Notes: generated by a model from the letters alone, not told the origin. 64,000 nt of DNA from Cristatella mucedo (GCA_009760855.2 WPIO01000001.1:21106501-21170500), one strand, 5' to 3'. Counted from the first letter of the stretch, positions 22,907 through 33,910 are shown. Numbers and translations are program-made.

Positions 22907-23045
22907 GCCGAGCTGGTTTGGCCTAGCGGTTAAGGTGCTCGCCCCGTCCAAGGTCTGGCCGAGGTCGTGGGCTCAAGCCCAATGGCATATGTGAGGCGCC
23001 TGAATAGAGATTAAGTTCCCTTAGAGCGCTATACAAATGAAACAC
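22907..23045 (+). mobile_element. SINE-2 full copy
   Basis: This is the clearest SINE-2: head gccgagctggtttggcctag, cggttaaggtgctcgccc, B box gggctcaagcccaa, then tail gcgcctgaatagagattaag...cccttagagcgctatacaaa, ending in (CA)n. Confidence 0.85.
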
Positions 23046-23067
23046 ACACACACACAAACGGCCAACT

Positions 23068-23345
23068 ACATTGCATCGTGTAGTGTAATTAATCTCAGTC
23101 GGTAACCCGCAAGGCCACTAAGACTAAGTGAATGTTAGGAAGGAGAGTTTTCCATAGCACACTCAAAGGCAGCAAGTGGCTTTCAGTATGCATTCGATAG
23201 CCAACAGATTTCATCATACGCAACAAAGATAAAGTGAAAAGCATAGCTGAGTCACGAGGGCAGTTGAGGTAGTGAGCAGGATGGAAGTAGCAGGTCAGGA
23301 TGGCTGGAAAGGATGTGCCACAGTCGGCAGCAGGAGAGTAGATGT
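23068..23345 (-). mobile_element. LINE-B 3' UTR (minus)
   Basis: aatctcagtcggtaac, ggagagttttccatagcacactca and caacagatttcatcatacgcaac match the 3' ends at 15.3 and 62.0 kb. Confidence 0.75.
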
Positions 23346-23348
23346 CGT

Positions 23349-23415
23349 CTGCTATGGCCACCCAGAGGATGCACTTGAATGACTTTCGGCTGGTCAGAGC
23401 TCCCAGGTGCTCTGT

Positions 23416-23495
<80 letters not shown>

Positions 23496-23543
23496 GCATA
23501 TATATATATATGCGACTATATATATGCGACTATATATATATGC

Positions 23544-23598
<55 letters not shown>

Positions 23599-23652
23599 CC
23601 GAGAGTCATGCAAGTGGGTCATGCAAGTGCATCTTCTGGGTGGCCATAGCAG
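23349..23652. repeat. Inverted repeat enclosing an AT-rich palindromic tract
   Basis: The arm at 23349-23390 is inverted at about 23597-23652 (shared ctgggtggccatagcag), with a small internal duplication (gtcatgcaagtgg) in the right arm. Between the arms are (TA)n runs and several gcgactatatata/tatatgcgac palindromes (23490-23550). Confidence 0.8.
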
Positions 23653-23819
23653 CTTGTTAGAAAAAACAAAGCTAATTTGAACCATTTTAGCAGGCTGCTT
23701 TGCCGTTTTTTTAGGCCGATGCGATCTTACGGGATTACACAATATTTATAGCATCAACCTGCATCATACATCTGAACACTGCTCTGTAGTGCAAGAATGG
23801 CACTTCCTGTGGCACAGCC

Positions 23820-24058
23820 TTTGCAGCAGCTGTCCTGAGCTGCTACTTCTAAGCTACTCGCTTCCTCAGCTGCCCTCCCGACTCAGCTAGCTTCTCATTT
23901 TCTCTTTGTTGTATGAGATGAAGTCTGTTGGCTGTCACATGCTTACCGAAAGCCGCTTAGGCTTTGGGTGCGCTATACAAAACTCTCCAACGTAACAGCC
24001 ACTTGGTCTTTATGGCTTTGTGGAGTTACACATAGAGAGGCATATTACATTACATTTA
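23820..24058 (+). mobile_element. LINE-B 3' end
   Basis: cattttctctttgttg-tatgagatgaagtctgttgg, accgaaagccgcttaggctt, then cattacattacattt. It is in the opposite orientation to the copy at 23068-23345. Confidence 0.85.
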
Positions 24059-24254
24059 CTTATTTCCCCCTCCCCAGTACCCATACTATCGGGTCGGCCA
24101 TATGCAGCTGTGATGCAGCTGTGAAACGCAAGGCGATAAACACTGCAGTAACTTCGTTGAGGGGATGCTGACATAGCTGCATCAACAAGACCATAGCAAT
24201 CGTGAGATTGGATGACAGCTTGGTTTTAAAGAATTTGCCATTTGCTATAATAAC

Positions 24255-25255
24255 AAAAATATACTGGCACTAGATCGATGGCCCGAGCAGCCGAAGCAGA
24301 CCAGCCGCGAAAGACCGATGCCACGGACGACCTGCTCATTAAGATAGTGGCACTGCAGAACAGAACTGCCTGCCATGCTTGGAGACCTTTTGCATTCATA
24401 CAAGGATGCTACAGGGACCGATATTAGTAAAAAAAATACGGTCTGTAGAAGGCTTGCTGAGAGTGACATCTTCCGGCGGCGAGTTGCAAGAAACGCAAGC
24501 TTCTGTTCTCAGCAGCTGCCACAAAACACACAACTTATGAGCGTCCATGATCATGCTCACTAAAGAAGACGACTGGAATTCTGTCTTATGGACAGACGAG
24601 AGCAAGTTTGCGATATCTAGTAATGGAAAGCGACACCCAAAGGTTACGCGAAGGCAAGATACTGAAGGCGTGACTGCTGCCTTCAGCCTACATTGAAATT
24701 CGGCAGCAAATCGGGGATGGTTAGGGGCAGCTTTTCTGCAAACGATCTTGGAGCTCGCATCAGACTGAAGGTCCATTTTGAACCAACACCTGTTCCTTCA
24801 GGTGATCAAGGACGTTAGATTGCAAAGTGAAAACATTCAGCTTGGGGATCGGTATATATATGGCAGCAAGGTAACGATCTTGAGCAAACTGCCAGGTCAG
24901 TAAAAGATTTTTTTAAGAATCAGGGCTGGGGCTGATGCAGTGGCCCAGGTAGGAGCTAGATCTAAACCTCATAGAACATTTATAGGACGACGTCGACATG
25001 CGGCTGAGGCGGGTACTCGGCCTACATTAACAGCTGACCTTTAAGTCAAATTCAAGCTCTGTGGAATCCTACAGCAAAGAAGACAACATGGAAACATGTG
25101 ATATCTATGCCTGCGAATGTAAGGTAGATTGTAAAGAGTCATAGTGAGGCGATGTCGCACTAAACCGACACACATGAAACAATATACAGTGTTTGTTTGC
25201 AAGCTATCAATAAAATTGTTGCAAGCTGCATGAAACTTTAGTGCCCGGCATTGTA
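24255..25255 (+). pseudogene. Tc1/mariner-type transposase remnant
   Basis: Translated fragments follow the order of Tc1 transposases: RKTDATDDLLIKIVALQNRT, then a shifted frame ATGTDISKKNTVCRRLAESD, FRRRVARNASF, the first catalytic Asp motif DWNSVLWTDESKFAISSNGK (24570-24640), FQQGNDLEQTARSVKDFF, and a broken LNLIEHL-DDV motif near 24960. Several stops and frameshifts make it inactive. A terminal sequence agtgcccggcattgta lies at 25241-25256; I did not find its inverted partner upstream. Confidence 0.85.
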
Positions 25256-25635
25256 GAAAATCCTCTATATTACCGAACAGAGTGTGAAGATCTCGAAAGC
25301 ATTAGAGGGGTGAGAAAAGCGCAGGTGGACTGGTAGCTTCTGGAAGGTTACTACAGCAAAGCTTTTAATATGAAACCATGCTGGCAATTACACGGATGGG
25401 GAAGCAATGCTTCAGTATTGAGCCACATGTCCGTGTTCACCATCTACCATCAATCTTGTTTCACTATACGAATTCAGCTTCCAGGTGGCACTTTTTTGGC
25501 AAGGAAAAACTCTTGGAGTATTGAGGTTTAATCTGGAATCTGATGGAGAGAATTTTTTGCAGCTACGTGATTTCCAGCCGATTTGTGATCTTGACTGATC
25601 CTCAGACAAACTATTATATGAAAACAAAACAAAAT

Positions 25636-25796
25636 ATAATTCATTTATATGGCGCCCTAGGAGAACTTCATCTCTCTATCCAGGCGCTATGCTGCAGGGC
25701 TCGAGCCCACGACCACGTTCGTTAAATGCATTCATATTGACCACGGTCGTTAAATGCAAGCACCTTAACCTCTGGGCCAAACTGGGGGATGACAAA
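25636..25796 (-). mobile_element. SINE-2 copy (minus) with internal duplication
   Basis: The tail ggcgccctaggagaacttcatctct and head gggctcgagcccacgacc are present. A cgttaaatgca-attgaccacggtcgttaaatgca duplication lengthens the head, as it also does at 58746-58906. Confidence 0.75.
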
Positions 25797-27142
25797 CCAG
25801 GGTATTTTATGGTCAAACTACCAGCGGGTCAACCCAATTAATACATTGTGGAGCCGGTTTTTGATGGTCAGCATGCTTACGATTCTGTTTAAGGTGGGGC
25901 CTAGAAAGACTTCAGCGCTCACTCAATGAAACCACAAGGATGGAGTCACCAGATCCTTCCCTGCCTGTCTTGACAAGACGACTATTGAGACACGATCGCC
26001 TGAGCACGTCGCACAGATCTTGCAATAAGACTTAGCTTGCAAGTCAAACTTTAGTAATGGATGTGCTGCTCATACTTTCGCTTGCACAAATTAAATCCAA
26101 CAATAAATGCAGTAATCTGTCCAAAGCCAGCAATTTTGACTAATTTGGAAATACAGACCGAAGGTCGCTTTCCATCGGTCTAATAGCACAAAGGGCCTGC
26201 CTCGATCGTCGGATCGATCCAACCAATCCAATCCGGTCTTCTAATGCCCTGCTGATTGTGCTATCGAGACTTCGTTCCTCAGCTCTCACCGCAGCTAAAA
26301 GCCTTTGCTTTAAGTGATCACTAGCAAGCTCAATTCATATCCCAGCACGGGCGTGGCACAACCGTCACGTGGTTCTGCCCCAGCCGATGCTACGTCCCAG
26401 CGGATGGTCTGCCCACTCATTGAGTGGAAGCGTTCCTTCCGGTACGTGACCGTAGAGCTGCCACGAATTTTAACTTCTCGCTTGTACATCGGCCTGTATG
26501 CACGTTATCCCCTCTCTTTCTCTCTCTCTCCCACTCTATCTCTTTTCTCTTATCATCTCGTGCTCCGGAGAAGCCTACCCGACTGCTACTACACCAGTAC
26601 CTATGCTCGCTGCACGGGTCATGTCACAGCCGTCGGCTCATCCATGATGCGCATGTGGGGGCTTCGCCATTTGTCCTTCTTCTCCATCGCTCTGCAGCCA
26701 CACGAGACCCTACACCAGTACCGCCTGAATGTCAGTACATGCTTACAATTGGAGCCGGGTGCTTAGCTCTGTGATCGGTGATCAGAGATCGGTCAAACTG
26801 CTTGGCCTAGGCAGGAGCAGGCAGATATATAGATCGATATTAGCCATCCAGTGCTCTGGGCGTGAGGGCTTCTAGAGCTGGGATTCATTCCAGGGAAATA
26901 GTCGACTCCGACATTGCACTAGGAAGTAACACATGTATGTGTAAATTTGTGCGCATGCACACGGGCAAGTTTGCATGCACACGGGCAAGTTTGCATGCGC
27001 TCGGGCAGCGAGTGCAGTGAGCTCACGCTCACATTGCACAGCTACGTAGGTGTGGGTTGACGTCCGGAAAATGCTGCGGCAGTCAACCTAAGTCGGCATG
27101 ACTAATCATTGACCAGATGCCAACCTGTTACGATCTTTTACA
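25797..27142. other. Intronic; possible dispersed repeat at 26440-26735
   Basis: The CT-rich block at 26515-26555 with flanking sequence resembles 1084-1329. A 20-bp unit (acgggcaagtttgcatgcac) is tandemly duplicated at 26957-26997. I see no exon here. Confidence 0.35.
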
Positions 27143-27236
27143 ATAAATAGTAATGACAACAATAACAGGGCATTCGTATGGCATCCTAAGAGAACTAAAT
27201 CTTTTTCTAGGCACTATACAAATGCTAGAAATGAAG
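27143..27236 (-). mobile_element. LINE-A 3' tail (minus)
   Basis: ataaatagtaatgacaacaataa, then atcctaagagaactaaatctttttctaggca. It ends 12 bases from the donor of the coiled-coil exon. Confidence 0.7.
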
Positions 27237-27247
27237 TAGCAGCTTAC

Positions 27248-27354
27248 CTGATCCGGTGCGGCAGCTGGAGTGCGAGCGAGCTTTGCCCTGAGAGAACTGA
27301 GCTCCCGATGCGCTGCCGATAGATGTCGCTGCAATCTTGCGTTCACTTGCAGGG
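27248..27354 (-). CDS. Internal exon of the CAP-Gly gene (coiled coil)
   Basis: The acceptor ggcaccttttcttgctag|CC and the donor ATCAG|GTAAGC bound this 107-base exon, with phases 1 in and 0 out. It encodes LQVNARLQRHLSAAHRELSS and then LRAKLARTPAAAPDQ. Leucine and alanine fall in heptad positions over about 28 residues, so a short coiled coil, perhaps for dimerisation, is likely. Many CAP-Gly proteins (CLIP and p150-Glued families) pair the domain with coiled coils, although usually longer ones placed after it. Confidence 0.75.
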
Positions 27355-27744
27355 CTAGCAAGAAAAGGTGCCGTCGAATTACGCGTGCAAAGCAAGAGCC
27401 ATCTGCTCGCGAGCTGCTCTCGTCTGGTTGCAGAGCATGAATTTGTTTCTAATTTTAGTCTGTACACAGCATCCACCTTGTCCACAAGTGCGATGCTTGC
27501 TCGCATTAGTTCCATTAAAAGGCGCTCACAAGCACGATTGACTGTATCTATTTTTCAGTCCAGTAGCATCCCTGGGGAAGTGCTGCCGGAGTAAGTGCTC
27601 GTGGGCAACGTGTCGGTCGCAATCGAGTGGTCGCGGCTGCATCAATAGCGATAGCAATCGGCGCAGATCATCGGTGTGCTCCACTAGCCAGCCTCTCTCA
27701 TCGCTGTGCCAGCGGCTGCGGTTGCCAATGCATTAATAGAAGGA

Positions 27745-27850
27745 GAAAAGTTATGCATACCGAAAGCTGCTTACGCTTTGAGTGTGCTATACAAAACTCT
27801 CCCGCATGTCACCCACATAGTCTTTGTGGGGTTACAGCCAGAGATACAAT
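27745..27850 (+). mobile_element. LINE-B 3' tail
   Basis: accgaaagctgcttacgctttg, agtgtgctatacaaaactct and tctttgtggggttacagccag, followed by the purine tract. Confidence 0.7.
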
Positions 27851-27870
27851 GAAGAGGGGAAGGGGGAGGG

Positions 27871-28030
27871 GAGGAGGAGGAGGAGGAGGAGGAGGAGGAG
27901 GAGGAGGAGGAGGAGGAGGAGGAGGAGGAGGAGGAGGAGGAGGAGGAGGAGGAGGAGGAGGAGGAGGCGGAGGAGGAGGAGGAGGAGGAGGAGGAGGAGG
28001 AGGAGGAGGAGGAGGAGGAGGAGGAGGAGG
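27871..28030 (+). repeat. (GGA)n, about 53 units
   Basis: 160 bases of GGA with one GCG interruption at about 27968. It is a pure purine strand, with mirror symmetry able to form triplex DNA. Confidence 0.95.
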
Positions 28031-28617
28031 CAGCCCAATTATGCTGGCTTTTGGCACCGTGCACTGACACATTCAAGAAACATGCTCAGTTTACCACGAA
28101 TCTTTCATTTTTCGACACGTTAACTGCACGCAACCGATACTGAAGAATTTGATGCTCATAATAAGTGAAATAGACAGAGCTCGGATTTTGCTTCAAACGA
28201 AGTTCAAGCAGCCTTCCGGAAAACCGACAGGTAAAGACCGGCGGGCCACATACTGAGCAGTTGACTATAGCTCCAAAGCAAAAATGGTACAATAAGCAAT
28301 AAGGAGTAGCAGAATTTTTCGGTGCAGCACTTGAGAGACGTTTCAGTAGGCAACAGGCAGGCAATCTACTGTAGCAGGTCCTCAATGTTGGAGATGGGGG
28401 GAGGGTTGCCCTGCTGGTGAGAGAGGAGGCTGATATGGAGATGCCGAGACAGGAGGCAATGGTAGGAGGACCGGCGGCTGACAACAGTCAAACCGATGAC
28501 TTCAATGCCCGTGCCGAGGGCTACGAAGCCAGTGCTGACAACGGCAGAACAAATTGCATCGCCATGATAGTAGGTTGGAGCGGGGGAGACGAATGCAGCA
28601 GAGCCTGCACAGTTTCC

Positions 28618-28748
28618 AGCAGCATTCCTCAGAAATCAGCAGCAGCATTCCTCAGCAATCAGCAGCAGCATTCCTCAGCAATCAGCAGCAGCATTCCTCA
28701 GCAATCAGCAGCAGCACTCCTCAGCAATCAGCAGCAGCATTCCTCAGA
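28618..28748 (+). repeat. 23-bp minisatellite, about 5.5 units
   Basis: The unit agcagcagcattcctcagcaatc is repeated with few changes. Because 23 is not a multiple of 3, a single reading frame cycles through three peptides. The plus-strand 262-codon frame (28417-29205) owes part of its length to this tract. Confidence 0.9.
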
Positions 28749-29113
28749 GAGTCACAGTCAATGCGATGAAGCATGGGCCATCGGATGGACCAGGATGCAA
28801 CCAGGACATCTGAGGAGCACGGCCTGCCCAGCAGACGTGGCCCTGCCGGACCGTGGCTTGTGGTCAGTAGCTCGGCTTGCGCCAGTGGTCGCTACTTTTT
28901 GCGGACTGAAGGGCGAGCTGCTAATGCGCCACATTCAGCGGGCACGATCGGGTGGCAAGATAGCAGACGCACCGAGCAGCATACCGAGCCTCGATCGCGG
29001 CTATCCTCCATCATACACGTGTACATCCGGCGTGCCCGCTGAACGCTCATTGATTGCTATAGACGAGCAGCGGAAGAGAAAGCAAGAGAATTTGGGAGCC
29101 TGTGCTCACTCAC

Positions 29114-29226
29114 CATCTCTCAGATGCTCGTCACAGATAGAGCAGCCGCAGCTGCAACGAGTGCTACGTGCATCCGTTGCTGTCGCCAGCTGCAGGTTGA
29201 CTTGAATGCCTCGTGAACACGATGAG
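29114..29226 (-). CDS. Internal exon of the CAP-Gly gene (Cys cluster)
   Basis: A textbook acceptor (aactctttgcccactttcag|C) and donor (AGATG|GTGAGT) bound this 113-base exon, with phases 2 in and 1 out. The peptide reads SSCSRGIQVNLQLATATDAR and then STRCSCGCSICDEHLRD. The CxCxCxxC spacing could bind metal but matches no zinc-binding family I know. The end leads directly into the coiled-coil exon (A-LQVNARLQRHL). One other frame from the same acceptor meets a stop before the donor, so the frame choice is well constrained. Confidence 0.7.
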
Positions 29227-29229
29227 CTG

Positions 29230-30102
29230 AAAGTGGGCAAAGAGTTGGCAGCGACACGTGCTATCCATCGGTAATGAGAGCGAAGCCGCTGCCACGGAGT
29301 AGGATGCATGGTGCGCATAGCAAGCGATCGTAGGCAGCAAGCATGCTGTGGCCCTGTAATAATAATAAGTAACCCAGCCCATCAAGAAAATCTGTTGTGC
29401 AGCAAAGCCAAACGGATCAACGGATCCTTAACGGATCAACGGGAAATTTGAAATGTGAGTTCAGCTCAGCCAGCACATCTCTGCAGTAGTTCATTTCTGA
29501 ATTCGGTAGGATAACGTTTGCTAGGCATGTCCATGGTTATATGATATAAAGTTTAAGGAAGTTTGATGACATCTATAGCAAAACTTAACCAACCAAAAGC
29601 GGAAATAAAACTACTCCAGTAGAGTAGGTGCAGAGCTGAGTTCACATTTGAAATTTCATGCTGATCCAGAAAGTATTGGTTCAATAAGAAAGGCTACTAT
29701 AAATGAAGCTGTTTAAAAATCAAAACACTAGCTACAAACATGGACCTCGATGTACCCAGGTCCAAAAAAAAGATACACAAGTCGCATATGAAGCAGAGAT
29801 CGGTAAATTTATTTGTAGATACGTTGCTTCTGGTTTACTTCCAGAGTAGACATAGTTTACATAATCATTTTTTTTTAAGATTTCCTTTTAAGAGGAACTC
29901 GTCAAAACTTCGGATTCCAGTTCTTAAATATTTATCTTTTTACAGATACTCTTTAAAGAATATTCAATTGTTGAACTAATCTTCTCAGCATTTTCTCGAC
30001 ATTCACCCTTGAACTAAAGAGAAGGTCATACCTTGACCTTAATCGAGGCGGCCAATTATGTTAGGGCTAGAAGGGGTGCTGCTTGGCAGCTGGTCATCCA
30101 GT

Positions 30103-30103
<1 letters not shown>
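29230..30103. other. Intronic; no feature recognised
   Basis: AT-rich with no clear repeat match apart from a possible relation of 29810-29850 to 7430-7460. Confidence 0.35.

Positions 30104-30194
<91 letters not shown>
30104..30194 (+). repeat. (CT)n microsatellite, about 45 units
   Basis: A pure CT run; on the gene strand it is (GA)n, 340 bases past the 30536 donor. Confidence 0.97.
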
Positions 30195-30200
<6 letters not shown>

Positions 30201-30535
30201 TCCCTCTAAGGGCAGGGACGAACAACTGGGTTCCCCTGGCAAAGAGGTAGCCTCTCAAAAATTATTTTTGAACTACTGGGGCAAAAGACTATTCCACTTT
30301 GCACGACCCTTGGCTAGAACGACGACCGTCTTATGCTCACCAACCGAAACTGTAAAGTATGGGAGGGGCTATCCTAGTTGTCTCCCTTAACGGATTCCCT
30401 CCTCCCGGCCCACTGATACCTTAAACACGGATCTAGCTCAACCAGTCGCGAAGCTGCATCCACACGGCTGCATGCACTGTAGCCTGCCGTTGACGCAGCC
30501 ATTGCCTTTTCAGAATGCCACGCATTACAGCATAC

Positions 30536-31005
30536 CTCAAAGTAGAAGCCTCATCATCGGAAGTGCAACACGATCGAGGAGCACGGCAACGAGGCTCCGG
30601 GCGTGGGCATTCGCACAAGCAGCGCCGGCCTGCCGAGCCAGGCGTCGGCGGCGACATCGGCCGTCCATCGCCGTGCTCACACTGGCCAGCGGCGGCAGCA
30701 GCAGCAGCAGCAGGCGGCAGGAAGCCATTACGATGCTCATCGTTTGGAGCACTGGCTCCTGCCGAATCCAGCCGGTGCAGACTCGAGCGGTCGGTGCTGA
30801 GCCGGCAGCAGGCACAGGCAGCTGCCTCGCAGCTTGTGTCGATGCTGCTGCTGCCACTGCTGCAGGCGCCCAAGGCAAGAGCTGTGCAGGACCGCTGCTG
30901 TTGGCAGCTGGACGATTCGACAGACGCCTGTCTCGGCGAAGGAGGCTGATCAGCGGTGCGCTGCCGCTCGAACCTGCCACCGCACGATTCGTTCGAGTGT
31001 CCAGC
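30536..31005 (-). CDS. Large internal exon of the CAP-Gly gene (Ser/Cys-rich linker)
   Basis: This exon of 470 bases follows a strong acceptor (cggcgctgttttgcag|GCT) and ends at CTTTGAG|GTATGC. The phases are 0 in and 2 out. It starts AGHSNESCGGRFERQRTADQ. It is rich in Ser, Ala, Arg and Cys, with a run of eight alanines encoded by gcn repeats and a Cys cluster (CLCECPRPEPRCRAPRSCC) near the end. No known domain is seen, and it is probably a disordered linker. The frame continues upstream to about 31143, so an alternative acceptor at 31084 (caatcag|TC) would lengthen it, but only the 31005 acceptor fits the phase of the preceding exon. Confidence 0.7.
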
Positions 31006-32229
31006 CTGCAAAACAGCGCCGAAGTCAACTGTGAACTGGGGCGAGAGCAATTCCAGAGCAGAGCCATCACGGTGACTAATGGTGGTCGAATTGAGGTCTT
31101 TCCTGGTGACTGATTGCAAAGAATAAATCGCTAAGCTATGCAAGCAGGCAGCAGCACCTACCTACCGTTGTGCAAGTGGACAGTTGACCCAATGGATCGA
31201 TCTGGACACTTAATACTTTAATCCTTGAGTAGGACGATTGACATCGGTATTCTGAATACGGTTTTTGATCTAACGAACCGCAGTCCTCATCTAATTAGAG
31301 AGATGTGATCAGGTGCTGAGGTATTCGAACGAAATGCAACAGTACCCGAAGGGCACAGGAAGTTTGCTCTTTTGGGAAACCTACCTATCGCTAGAAGATA
31401 TACTCAAAGTTGAGGCTTTGACAAGGCTCTTCTAATCTAATATAGAATCACTAGGATGCGCTATGCAAATATAATTCAGACCCGTACTATTCAGACCAGT
31501 GCTATTATAGCCGTTTTGCATACTTGCTTGAGGCTATTTTCCCAACAAGCCGATTACTTACATGAGCAGGGAACACACTTTGATCTTGCTATAAACCTTG
31601 TATCGATAGAGGCTACAGACTAACAATCCCAGAATAACAATCAGCTGACAATCAGTGCAGATAGGCCAGTTTACCATCTCTCTCTCCCCTTCTCCCTCCC
31701 TCACTGGATATTTTTAATTACTGCTCAATGAAGCCAGACCTTGAAGTGACTCAAAAGGTTTGCAATCACGTGTACATAGTTTCCTTTGAGAGCACAAACC
31801 ATTTAGTGAAACCTGTTCAGGAATCACAGGAGGGTGCAAAATGAGAGGTTGCCATGCTTATCGCTGGGGGAGGTGTTCCTTATCATAACATCCATGTTTT
31901 GCAACCCTCTCAGTATAAAACCAGACCTTGGGGTGCTTCTACTTAAAGAAAGTTTGGAATGTACAAAATTAACCCACTTATTTTGTTTCATTTAACAACC
32001 ACGAGAGCTCAGTGCCTGTGGACTCGTTTCACTGAGTCATAGCTGACATTGCTGCGCCATCTTGCCACATGAAGGAAGAATGCCATCTTGCCGCGTGACA
32101 GAAGGTTGGACTTTCTCGCTTAAATTTATAGAAATAGTTGATATGCAAAATGTTTTTTAATCGAAAAGCTCGAGTAGCCCCCATTGAGGTCAAAATTTAG
32201 CCATAAACCGACTTTAAAAAAAAATTGAC
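31006..32229. other. Intronic; no feature recognised
   Basis: Short ORFs only, with no LINE or SINE match that I can see. Confidence 0.4.
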
Positions 32230-33530
32230 TCTCCTTTCAGGGGGAGGCAATGCATCGTTCCTGTGGCATTCTACACCTTGCAGAAGATCTTGCTGCCTTT
32301 GGGGCAACGGCCGTACGTGAGCCTGTAACAACAACTGAGCTGACTGATACCTGCTGTTTGTGGCGCCAAAGAAGAGTCCAGAAGAAGAAATATATCTTGC
32401 AGCTCCAAGATGTCAAAGAACCTCTTTGGAGATAATGTCACATGGTCTGCCAGCTGTGTCTTTCCACAATCGATGAAGGGGGTAAAGAGGTTTGTCTGAT
32501 CCTTTCTCAGCTCTTAGGTGTGCCACCGTAAAACGTTTGCCATCAGAGGAAACGGTACCGTCAAAAAGTCGAATCTAAGTAATCCTTCGGACAAGTACTA
32601 AAGGTTTCGATTGAGTGCCCTCCCGGCAGCTATTGTGTTCAGGCGTTGTTCTGGTTTCGGAATTCCTTGAAAAGGCATTGAGAAGCTCCCAGATGCTTCA
32701 GTGAGCAGGCACGGCTTTCGGTGCGGTGAACCAGAGTATCTTGTATTACAAAGAGAAATGTCCTGCAGGTAGTGCCATGCACCACCAGGCTTTCCTACGT
32801 CGGTGATATATGTTTTACCACTTATGTCTTCAAACGGGACACCCCTGAGCCATCCACCCACCTATCACAGTGGATCGTCATCGGATAGTAAAATTGAATG
32901 CCTCACTGGAGCTTTACTCCGAGAAATATAGTTGTGAGTTCGGGGAACTCCTTTTAAGTCTCTACGTGAATTATGTCGAATGATACGATCCGAAGCAAAA
33001 GAAATCACCTCAGAGTGAGCAAGTGCAATCACGGGCATAAAGTCCTTTTCATTATCAACAGTACTGTACAGAGACTTTTCAATGCTGGGGTGGCCAATAC
33101 CACTTAAACGGCCAAACAGCTCTGTTTTTGATTTAGAGAGATCCTGTAGCCTAAAGTCATATTTTGAAGATGAGCTCTGAAAAAATATGCAGGCATACTA
33201 AATGCAGAAGACGCGCCAGATACTCCAAAGCAGCTCGATAAAGTCTCCATTGCGCCAGGATTTGAGCAAATTGAAACAGTCCTAATATTTTGTTCCTAAA
33301 ACCACAGTCATCAACGGCTTCAATGACGGCTTCAGCTATAGCGAGACAAAATCCAGAATAAAGCCGTGGCAAGTTTCTAGCCTCTTTGACCAAACAAATG
33401 AATATGCAGACTTTCTTTCGAGCAGCAGAATCCCATATTACTCCACCACCGCAGTGTAGACCTAGCTGAGCCTTTCCACAAAGGACTCCTTGATTATTTT
33501 GGCATGTGCATCTCATTGCTTTGAGCTTTG
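32230..33530 (-). pseudogene. Unidentified protein-coding block, partly decayed
   Basis: The minus strand carries long colinear open stretches with protein-like composition: ARNLPRLYSGFCLAIAEAVI and EAVDDCGFRNKILGLFQFAQ (33516-33157), then in another frame KSKTELFGRLSGIGHPSIEK and SEVISFASDRIIRHNSRRDL, then TESRACSLKHLGASQCLFKE, and finally LFDGTVSSDGKRFTVAHLRA and EKGSDKPLYPLHRLWKDTAG (to about 32400). Frame changes and two or more stops separate them. I do not recognise the family. It may be an unclassified transposon or a host gene fragment. It lies inside a large intron of the gene model, on the same strand. Confidence 0.45.
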
Positions 33531-33639
33531 CTCATGCTTAAACAGATAAAGATAAGCATGCAGGCTGGTAATTTTGCATTCTCTCTTCTCTCATCTCTTT
33601 TTCGCCAGTTCATGCACTCTTCCTAATACAACAATAATA

Positions 33640-33797
33640 TTAGCTGAATGAACAGCCTCATCTGTAAAGCAGCAGAAGAGCCTTAACAGCAATCACCACC
33701 GGTTGCAATTGGCAATAAAGGATCGCCCACCACTGGATTGAAACCCACGACCTCGGTCGTGAAGAGCAAGAACTCCTAGGCTATCACGGCCTCTTGT
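33640..33797 (-). mobile_element. SINE-1 copy (diverged)
   Basis: ttagctgaatgaacagcctc, aagagccttaacagcaatcacc and aacccacgacctcggtcgtg match SINE-1 on the minus strand. Confidence 0.7.
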
Positions 33798-33833
33798 TCT
33801 CTCTTTTTCACTCGTACATGTGTTTGTATGCGT

Positions 33834-33855
33834 CTGTGTGTGTGTGTGTGCGCTC

Positions 33856-33910
<55 letters not shown>

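Noticed and set aside
27771-28123. Poly-Ser, poly-Pro, poly-Arg and poly-Gly ORFs over (GGA)n
   Set aside because: They are products of the repeat alone.
28417-29205. 262-codon plus-strand ORF
   Set aside because: Its length comes from the 23-bp minisatellite and from GC-rich DNA antisense to a better-supported exon; no domain is present.
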